DNA of 64,000 nt, taken from Dyadobacter soli. GTDB taxonomy: Bacteria; Bacteroidota; Bacteroidia; Cytophagales; Spirosomataceae. The stretch spans positions 124,001-188,000 of the forward strand of contig NZ_FNAN01000011.1 in NCBI RefSeq assembly GCF_900101885.1. Direction: 5' to 3'. A model generated the notes under the pieces. The model was not told where the DNA came from, ran no database searches, and was given only the letters and a program-made list of their open reading frames with translations. The translations under genes were made by a program, and so were the position numbers. Shown here piece by piece: positions 58,198 through 64,000 of this stretch. The stretch's first letter is position 1. Every line of letters begins with the position of its first letter.

Positions 58198-59334
58198 TTA
58201 TTGGTCAGATCTATTTTTTAGAAACATAAGCAGCGAATAGGCGCCTTTTGTCACGCAAAGCGTGCCTTGCAGACCGGTTGGACTCAGGATTTCGGTCATG
58301 CCGTTTTCGCTATTGCCTGTCTGGGCTCCCGTCATGGTAAACCCATCTTTGCCAGGGACGAATATGTACTCTTTTCCTTCAAAGCTGACGATGGCTTCTT
58401 CCGGCAGGACGGTCGCATGACGGGATTCCAGTGCAAGCTCGGCATTCATAAATGTGCCCGGCAAAAGATCGGGCTCGTATTTTTGGAAGTGGCAATGGAC
58501 TTCGGCCGTGCGCTCGCGTGAGAGGTCTTTTCCAACCAGAATCACTTCGCAGGCTAGTTTCCGCTCTGGCCTGGCATTGGTAAAGGCCATTACCTGCTGG
58601 CCTTTGCGGATCTTGTCAAGGTCTTTTTCAAACACTTTCAGCGCCAAATGGATATCCGATGGATTGATCAGGTCAAAAAGTACTTCGGTGGGGGCCAGGT
58701 ATTTGCCAATGTTCACATTAACCCGTGACACATAACCCGAGATCGGTGAGTAAATGTTGACGCTACGCGAAATCCGGTCAACACTTATCTGCTTTGGATT
58801 GATGCCTGCAAGCCGGAGCTTTTCGGCCAAAGCGCTGACGGCCACCTGTTGGGCCAGAAAGTCGGCTTCGGCTTGTTGGTAGGTTTTGTCACTCACCGAC
58901 TTAGAGGCATTAAGGCTCCTCTGGCGATCGTACTCGGTCTCGAGGTATTTGATGCGCGCGGTGCCGGCGAGGTAGTCCTGTTGCAGCTGAATGTACTGCT
59001 GGTCTTCCAGCACCGCCAATACCTGCCCTTTTTGCACGTGCATTCCAGGCAGCAGGTTGGTTGATTTCAAATAGCCTCCGAGCGGCGCGCTGATCGATAC
59101 CATGTTTTGTGGTGGTACATCGATTTTACCGTTAAGTCGTAATACGGATGCAACCGGTCTGACTTGGGGCAACGCGGTGACGATGCCCGCATTACGGATT
59201 TGGCCGGGCGTCAGTTTCGCGACGTTTTCTTGTGTCGGCATTTGGGCGGCAGACTCCTGTTCGGCGGTCTTCGCCGTGCAGGAGGCCAGCAGGATGCCCA
59301 GCGCCGTATAAAGGACAAATTTGACAGTCATCAT
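58198..59334 (-). CDS. RND metal-efflux periplasmic adaptor (CzcB-like)
   Basis: A 378-residue adaptor with lipobox (GILLASC, Cys near 19), lipoyl-like half motif (SAPLGGYLKSTNLLPGMHVQ), coiled-coil hairpin (about 110-170) and C-terminal beta-barrel domain. It joins the inner-membrane pump encoded just upstream to its outer-membrane channel. Its start lies 4 bp after the pump stop, and a PAP2 gene follows. The metal is judged from the pump, not from this protein, which has no clear metal-binding extension. Confidence 0.9.
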   Translation of the reverse strand: MMTVKFVLYTALGILLASCTAKTAEQESAAQMPTQENVAKLTPGQIRNAGIVTALPQVRPVASVLRLNGKIDVPPQNMVSISAPLGGYLKSTNLLPGMHVQKGQVLAVLEDQQYIQLQQDYLAGTARIKYLETEYDRQRSLNASKSVSDKTYQQAEADFLAQQVAVSALAEKLRLAGINPKQISVDRISRSVNIYSPISGYVSRVNVNIGKYLAPTEVLFDLINPSDIHLALKVFEKDLDKIRKGQQVMAFTNARPERKLACEVILVGKDLSRERTAEVHCHFQKYEPDLLPGTFMNAELALESRHATVLPEEAIVSFEGKEYIFVPGKDGFTMTGAQTGNSENGMTEILSPTGLQGTLCVTKGAYSLLMFLKNRSDQ

Positions 59335-59338
59335 TCAT

Positions 59339-62300
59339 TTATTGGCTAAGGAAATAGTCCAGGTCAATGGTATTCTCATTCAGGTTGGCAATCGTATCAA
59401 GGTATTCGCTTCTGATCGAAGTGGCCTGGGCGATCAGCTGGCTCCATTCCACATAATTGATATTGCCTTCTTCAAGCTGGCGGGTCGCCGTCAGGACAAT
59501 CAGCTCGGCATTGGGGACGGCGGAATCCCGATAATAGCCGACGCGTTCGAGCAGCTGACGGTAATTCGTAAGCACTGTCCTGTAGCGGGCCATAAACTGC
59601 TGTTGCTGAATCAGATATTGCTCCCCGGTAGCCTCTCCGGCGATCTTCGCTGCACGGATACGCGCTTTTTGTGCACCTGCGAAAACAGGTATCCCTACCC
59701 CCAACTGCGCAGCCTGAAAGCGCGGCCAGCCATTGTAAAGTTTGTTGTCAGCACCGGTGCCACGCATGCTCATGTTGTTGTAGGCCAGACTTAATTCGGG
59801 CAAAAGCCGTGCTTTCTCGACAGCGACAGCCGCGCCGGCAATATCTTGTTGCCGGCGGGCCAGCTGCATATAGGGGTGCGATAATAATTTGGTCGTGTCG
59901 GTATATCCGCTAAGAGAAAAGACAAGCGGGCCGTCGAGCGGTTCATGCGGTTCCGATCCGTTTAGCAGCAGGTTGAATGTGATGAGCGCCAGTTTTTGAT
60001 CAGTAGCCAACTGCCCGCGCTGCTGCCTGATCTGCCCGAGCTGCATTTCAGCGCTTGTCTTTTCGAGTACGTTGGTTTCTCCCCGGGCCAGGCGCTCATT
60101 GGCGCGCGTAGCGACCGCGCTGAAAAGGCTGTCGAGGGAGGCGAGAAGCCGGGATTTTTGTCTTAGGTAAAGCAGCATGTAAAACTGATGCGTGACGTTT
60201 CGCCGCAGGTCGAGCGCGGTGACGGAGGCTTGCAGGGCGCTTGCCTGAAATTCCTCTTCCAGAAGCGAGCGTTGCCGCCGGTAAACCACTGGAAGAAACA
60301 CCGACTGGGATACTGCAAACCGCGTATCGGTGTAAGCGCTGTTGATCTGCCCTGCCTCTATATTCACGTTGGTTTGAGGTAGGTTGACTGCGGTTTTGAT
60401 AAGTGCCTGCCGGTACTGTGTCCGTAACTTTTCGCTTTTTAACAAACTGTTGTCTTTCAGCGTCAGGTTAATAGCCGTTTCCAGGGCGATCTGTTTTTGG
60501 GCGTGGGCCTGATCGGGTGCGAGCAGGCAACCGGAGATCAACAGGGCGGCAGCGCTTGCTTTGAGCTGGAACCGGTTTTCGAATACCATGTAAAGTACCG
60601 GTAAGACAAACAATGTGAGCGCGGTCGCGACCAGAAGGCCGCCGATCACTACCGTTGCCAGCGGTCGTTGTACTTCCGCCCCGGCGCCATTACTTACAGC
60701 CATGGGTAAAAAGCCCAGCGAAGCGACAAAAGCGGTCATCAGAACCGGGCGAAGCCGGTGGCTAGCGCCTTCCAGTATCGCTTTTCGAACAGCGATTTCA
60801 CCCGCCTTACGAATCCGGTTGAATTCCGCTACGAGTACAATCCCGTTCAGTACGGCCACGCCGAATAGCGCGATAAAGCCGATCCCGGCACTGATGCTGA
60901 ACGGCATTCCGCGCAGGGCGAGCAGGAAAATTCCCCCGATAGCCGATAGCGGGATTGCCGAGTAAATCAGCAGCCCGTCACGCGCCGAGTCGAATGCAAA
61001 ATACAGCAGCACAAAGATGAGCACCAGCGAAAGAGGCACGGCGATCATCAGTCGTGCTTTGGCTGCATTCAGGTTTTCGAAAGCGCCGCCATAGGTGACA
61101 TAGTAGCCGGCCGGCAGTTGCAATTTTTTGCCGACTTTGGCCTGAACTTCGTTGACAATGCTTTGTACATCACGCCCGGCCACATTGAATCCCACCACAA
61201 TGCGGCGCTTGGCATCCTCCCGCTGGATTTGATTGGGACCAGTAACAATACGGATGTCGGCCAGCTGGGAAAGCGGGACCTGGATCCCACCGGGCGTAGG
61301 TACCAGCAGGTCCCGGATCTGTGCGACGTTCCTTTTTTGAGCCGGGTTGAGCCTTACGACCAGATCAAATCGTTTTTCTCCTTCGAAAACCATCCCGGTA
61401 TTTTGGCCGGCGAGTCCGGTGTTTACGATCCGGTTCACCGCTCCGACAGTAAGACCGAATTGTGCAATGGTGTTTCGGTTGTACCGTATCACGATCTGTG
61501 GCAGGCCCGACATAGCTTCGATGTATAGGTTCCGGGCGCCATTGACCTGATTGACAAGTTTACCCAGCCGGGCGGCATACAATGCCAACGTGTCCAGATT
61601 CTCGCCGAATATTTTGCAAACCACATCCTGCCGTGCGCCGGTCATGAGCTCATTGAAGCGCATTTGCACTGGAAATTGGAATCCGGCCGTCACGCCGGGT
61701 ATTTCCTGCAATACGCGGCCCATTTTTTCCGAAAGCTCGGGAAAGGTGCTTGCCGAAGTCCATTCACTTTTGTCTTTCAGGATCACCATCATATCGCTCG
61801 CTTCCATGGGCATCGGATCGGTAGGGACCTCGCCGCTGCCGATTTTGGTAACGACCTTCTCCACCTCGGGGAAGCGGGTTTTAAGAATGTGTGCCGCCTT
61901 AGTAGTATTGGCGATTGTGGTGGTCAGGCTGCTGCCCGTAAGCACACGCGTGTCGACGGCAAAATCCCCTTCTTCCAACGCGGGTATGAACTCGCCCCCC
62001 AGGGCAGTCAGGGTAAATATCGCCGCGGTGAAAAGCAGTAGCGCGGATAGCATGACAGTTTTAGGGAAGTGCAGCAGTTTATCCAAGGCGATCAGGTAGC
62101 CGGCCGTGATTTTGCGCATTACACGGTCGGACCAATTGGGCTCCTGGCTAACTTTTTTACTTAAAAACACCGAGCTCATCATCGGAATGTAGGTGATCGA
62201 GAGCAGAAACGCCCCTAGCAATGCAAATGCCACAGTTTGCGCCATGGGTTTAAACATTTTCCCTTCTATACCTTGCAGGGTGAATATGGGCAGGTATACA

Positions 62301-63682
62301 ATTAAGATAATCATCTGCCCGAATACGGCGCTGTTCATCATGCGGTCAGCCGATTCGTTGACCTGCTCGTCCATTTGGCTTTGCGTGAGCCGTTCGGTGC
62401 CTGAAAAATGGCTGCTCCGGGCGATCTGATGCATTACCGCCTCGACAATGATCACGGCCCCGTCGACAATCAGGCCGAAATCCAGTGCGCCAAGGCTCAT
62501 CAGGTTACCGCTGACGCCGAAGGTGTTCATCATGATGACGGCAAAAAGCATAGCTAGCGGAATCACCGACGCGACCAGCAGACCCGCCCTGAGGTTTCCC
62601 AGAAAGATCACCAGCACGAAAACGACGATCAATGCCCCTTCCAGCAAGTTCTTTTCCACGGTTCCGATGGCGTTGTTTACCATTTTGGTGCGGTCCAGAA
62701 AAGGTTCTATCACCACACCTTCAGGCAATGTTTTCTGGATCTGCGCCACGCGTTGTTTCACCGCGTTGATCACCTCGCTGCTGTTGGCTCCTTTGAGCAT
62801 CATCACCACGGCTCCCGAAACTTCACCCTGGTCGTTGTAGCACATCGCCCCGTAGCGTGTGGCGAAGCCGGTCTTGACCTCGGCAACATCGCGAATAAAC
62901 ACCGGTTGTCCATCGGGCAGGTTCCTGACGGCAATGCTGCCGATATCTTCGAGATTTTCTACAAGCCCCTCGCTGCGGATGTAGAGCACCGAGGGGCCTT
63001 TTTCGATGTAAGCGCCGCCGGTATTGGCGTTGTTTTCCTGCAACGCAGTAAATATATCGTTGATATTCAGTCCCATGGAAAGCAGTTTGGCGGGATCCAC
63101 TTCTATTGAATATTGTTTGAGCTTACCGCCGAAACTGCTTACTTCTGCAACTCCTTTCACACCAAGTAGTTGTCTCCTGACAATCCAGTCCTGAATCGTG
63201 CGGAGCTCGGTTTCATCATAACGGTGCCGGTAACTCTCCTTGGCACGCACCACGTACTGATAAATTTCGCCGAGCCCGGTGCTGATCGGCCCAAGCTCCG
63301 GTGTACCGATACCTTGCGGGATTTGCGCCTGTATTTTGGCAAGACGCTCGGAGACTTGTTGCCGTGCCCAGTACACATCCACATCGTCCTCAAAAACGAT
63401 CGTAACCAGGGAAAGGCCAAAGCGTGAGAAGCTTCGTATCTCTTTCAGGCCCGAAATATTGTTGTTGGCCTGCTCGATGGGAAACGTAACCAACCTTTCG
63501 ATGTCGGTCGCGCCAAAAGATGGCGCGATTGTGATAACCTGAACCTGGTTGTTGGTGATGTCGGGTACCGCGTCGATCGGCAACCGGGTCAGCTCAAAGC
63601 TTCCGTACCCTATCAGCGCAAGGACCAGCAGCCCGACTATAAGCTTGTTTCTGACTGAAAAGGCGATGATTTTGTTCAGCAT
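59339..63682 (-). CDS. CzcA-type RND metal pump fused to a TolC-like outer-membrane factor
   Basis: 1447 residues, far longer than the about 1050 of a usual RND pump. The first about 1030 residues are an HME-RND pump with the TM4 motif DFGLIVDGAVIIVE, which holds the two Asp and one Glu of the CzcA group, not the CusA type. A second part from about 1070 (KQIALETAINLTLKDNSLL) is an outer-membrane efflux (TolC/CzcC) protein after a signal-like stretch (SGCLLAPDQAHAQ). The likely substrates are divalent ions such as Zn2+, Co2+, Ni2+ or Cd2+. Such one-gene pump-channel fusions occur in Bacteroidota; a cleaved internal signal might release the channel half. Confidence 0.9.
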   Translation of the reverse strand: MLNKIIAFSVRNKLIVGLLVLALIGYGSFELTRLPIDAVPDITNNQVQVITIAPSFGATDIERLVTFPIEQANNNISGLKEIRSFSRFGLSLVTIVFEDDVDVYWARQQVSERLAKIQAQIPQGIGTPELGPISTGLGEIYQYVVRAKESYRHRYDETELRTIQDWIVRRQLLGVKGVAEVSSFGGKLKQYSIEVDPAKLLSMGLNINDIFTALQENNANTGGAYIEKGPSVLYIRSEGLVENLEDIGSIAVRNLPDGQPVFIRDVAEVKTGFATRYGAMCYNDQGEVSGAVVMMLKGANSSEVINAVKQRVAQIQKTLPEGVVIEPFLDRTKMVNNAIGTVEKNLLEGALIVVFVLVIFLGNLRAGLLVASVIPLAMLFAVIMMNTFGVSGNLMSLGALDFGLIVDGAVIIVEAVMHQIARSSHFSGTERLTQSQMDEQVNESADRMMNSAVFGQMIILIVYLPIFTLQGIEGKMFKPMAQTVAFALLGAFLLSITYIPMMSSVFLSKKVSQEPNWSDRVMRKITAGYLIALDKLLHFPKTVMLSALLLFTAAIFTLTALGGEFIPALEEGDFAVDTRVLTGSSLTTTIANTTKAAHILKTRFPEVEKVVTKIGSGEVPTDPMPMEASDMMVILKDKSEWTSASTFPELSEKMGRVLQEIPGVTAGFQFPVQMRFNELMTGARQDVVCKIFGENLDTLALYAARLGKLVNQVNGARNLYIEAMSGLPQIVIRYNRNTIAQFGLTVGAVNRIVNTGLAGQNTGMVFEGEKRFDLVVRLNPAQKRNVAQIRDLLVPTPGGIQVPLSQLADIRIVTGPNQIQREDAKRRIVVGFNVAGRDVQSIVNEVQAKVGKKLQLPAGYYVTYGGAFENLNAAKARLMIAVPLSLVLIFVLLYFAFDSARDGLLIYSAIPLSAIGGIFLLALRGMPFSISAGIGFIALFGVAVLNGIVLVAEFNRIRKAGEIAVRKAILEGASHRLRPVLMTAFVASLGFLPMAVSNGAGAEVQRPLATVVIGGLLVATALTLFVLPVLYMVFENRFQLKASAAALLISGCLLAPDQAHAQKQIALETAINLTLKDNSLLKSEKLRTQYRQALIKTAVNLPQTNVNIEAGQINSAYTDTRFAVSQSVFLPVVYRRQRSLLEEEFQASALQASVTALDLRRNVTHQFYMLLYLRQKSRLLASLDSLFSAVATRANERLARGETNVLEKTSAEMQLGQIRQQRGQLATDQKLALITFNLLLNGSEPHEPLDGPLVFSLSGYTDTTKLLSHPYMQLARRQQDIAGAAVAVEKARLLPELSLAYNNMSMRGTGADNKLYNGWPRFQAAQLGVGIPVFAGAQKARIRAAKIAGEATGEQYLIQQQQFMARYRTVLTNYRQLLERVGYYRDSAVPNAELIVLTATRQLEEGNINYVEWSQLIAQATSIRSEYLDTIANLNENTIDLDYFLSQ

Positions 63683-63689
63683 TGAGTCA

Positions 63690-64000
63690 CTACGGGTTTT
63701 TCTTCAATGTGAGAACGAACTTGTTTTTGACTGAAATGGACTCGGCGATTTTAGCAATCACCAGGGTGGGGACCTGGATGTTGTGATCCGTGAGCCTCAC
63801 GTCGAATTCACTGGTGAGTGTGCATTGCCCGTGGTCTATTACCAGTTGACCTCTTAAAACCCGCTTTTGTTTCACGCCATGGATATCAAGCACGCCTTCT
63901 GCGCTCACCGTGAAAGTGCCGTCCTTGCCGTAATCGATATGCTCGTTGATTTTGCCTGTAAAGCTGGCGGCCGGGTATTTCGCGGTTTCCATATAATTTT
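63690..64000 (-). CDS. YceI-like lipid-binding protein, 5' end beyond window
   Basis: The frame is open to the last bases (NYMETAKYPAASFTGKI), and homologues carry this Met inside the protein, so the gene continues beyond 64000. The visible 103 residues cover the C-terminal half of a YceI beta barrel: GTFTVSAEGVLDIHGVKQKR, SEFDVRLTDHNIQVPTLV and the final strand NKFVLTLK. Family members bind isoprenoid or other lipids in the periplasm. It lies 7 bp before the metal pump gene and so probably heads the same operon. Confidence 0.85.
   Translation of the reverse strand, partial: NYMETAKYPAASFTGKINEHIDYGKDGTFTVSAEGVLDIHGVKQKRVLRGQLVIDHGQCTLTSEFDVRLTDHNIQVPTLVIAKIAESISVKNKFVLTLKKNP

Noticed and set aside
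59339-63682. CusA-type (Cu/Ag) pump assignment
   Set aside because: The TM4 motif has the Asp, Asp and Glu of CzcA-type pumps, which favours divalent metals.

Overview
The window looks like a chromosomal segment of a Gram-negative Bacteroidota, most likely a cytophagal genus such as Dyadobacter or a relative. This is an inference from gene content, protein wording, roughly half G+C composition, TAnnTTTG-type -7 promoter elements and weak Shine-Dalgarno signals. No rRNA, tRNA or CRISPR array was seen.

Region 1 (1-16.5 kb) is ordinary accessory chromosome. It holds short-chain dehydrogenases, exonuclease III, AraC-type and Crp/Fnr-type regulators, SnoaL/NTF2-like proteins, cupins, a GNAT acetyltransferase, and an ECF sigma factor divergent from a small membrane protein and a large FtsX-type permease. 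It carries much decay: a Panacea-alcohol dehydrogenase chimera plus a second dehydrogenase remnant, an AraC gene split by a frameshift in a T4 run, and an N-terminally truncated 2'-5' RNA ligase-like gene.

Region 2 (16.9-19.36 kb) is AT-richer and looks imported. A 621-residue protein with a pentapeptide-repeat-like body and a membrane tail is followed by the N-terminal third of a SIR2-domain gene. That gene breaks off abruptly and runs straight into an alpha-amylase gene that has lost its own 5' end.

Region 3 (19.35-57.4 kb) is a stress or dormancy island. It encodes six universal stress protein loci (two broken), three P-type ATPases (Ca2+-type, Mg2+-type and a third type), two zinc alcohol dehydrogenases, BON proteins, Hsp20, an HtrA-like protease, an L,D-transpeptidase, an acetyl-CoA hydrolase/CoA-transferase, a flavodoxin-fold oxidoreductase, and a kinase plus phosphotransferase-like pair that corresponds to the two halves of mycobacterial Rv2004c. 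Between 32.9 and 40.1 kb it is interrupted by ordinary genes, including a MacAB-like exporter. An IS1182-family element sits at 54.9-56.7 kb. Ten intergenic spacers of the island carry an FNR/CRP-like dyad, TGAY-N4-RTCA or one mismatch from it. Its centre lies 29.5 or 51.5 nt from a TAnnTTTG-like -7 element, two distances that differ by about two helical turns. This points to one oxygen- or redox-responsive regulon.

Region 4 (57.5-64 kb) holds a PAP2 phosphatase, a CzcB-like adaptor, a CzcA-type RND pump fused to a TolC-like outer-membrane factor, and a YceI-like protein cut by the window end. It is a divalent-metal efflux operon.

The island genes fit together as an anoxia or energy-starvation response: ion homeostasis, fermentative redox disposal (alcohol dehydrogenases, CoA-transferase), protein and envelope protection (Hsp20, HtrA, BON, L,D-transpeptidase), and nucleotide-binding stress signalling. 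The composition resembles the mycobacterial DosR dormancy regulon.
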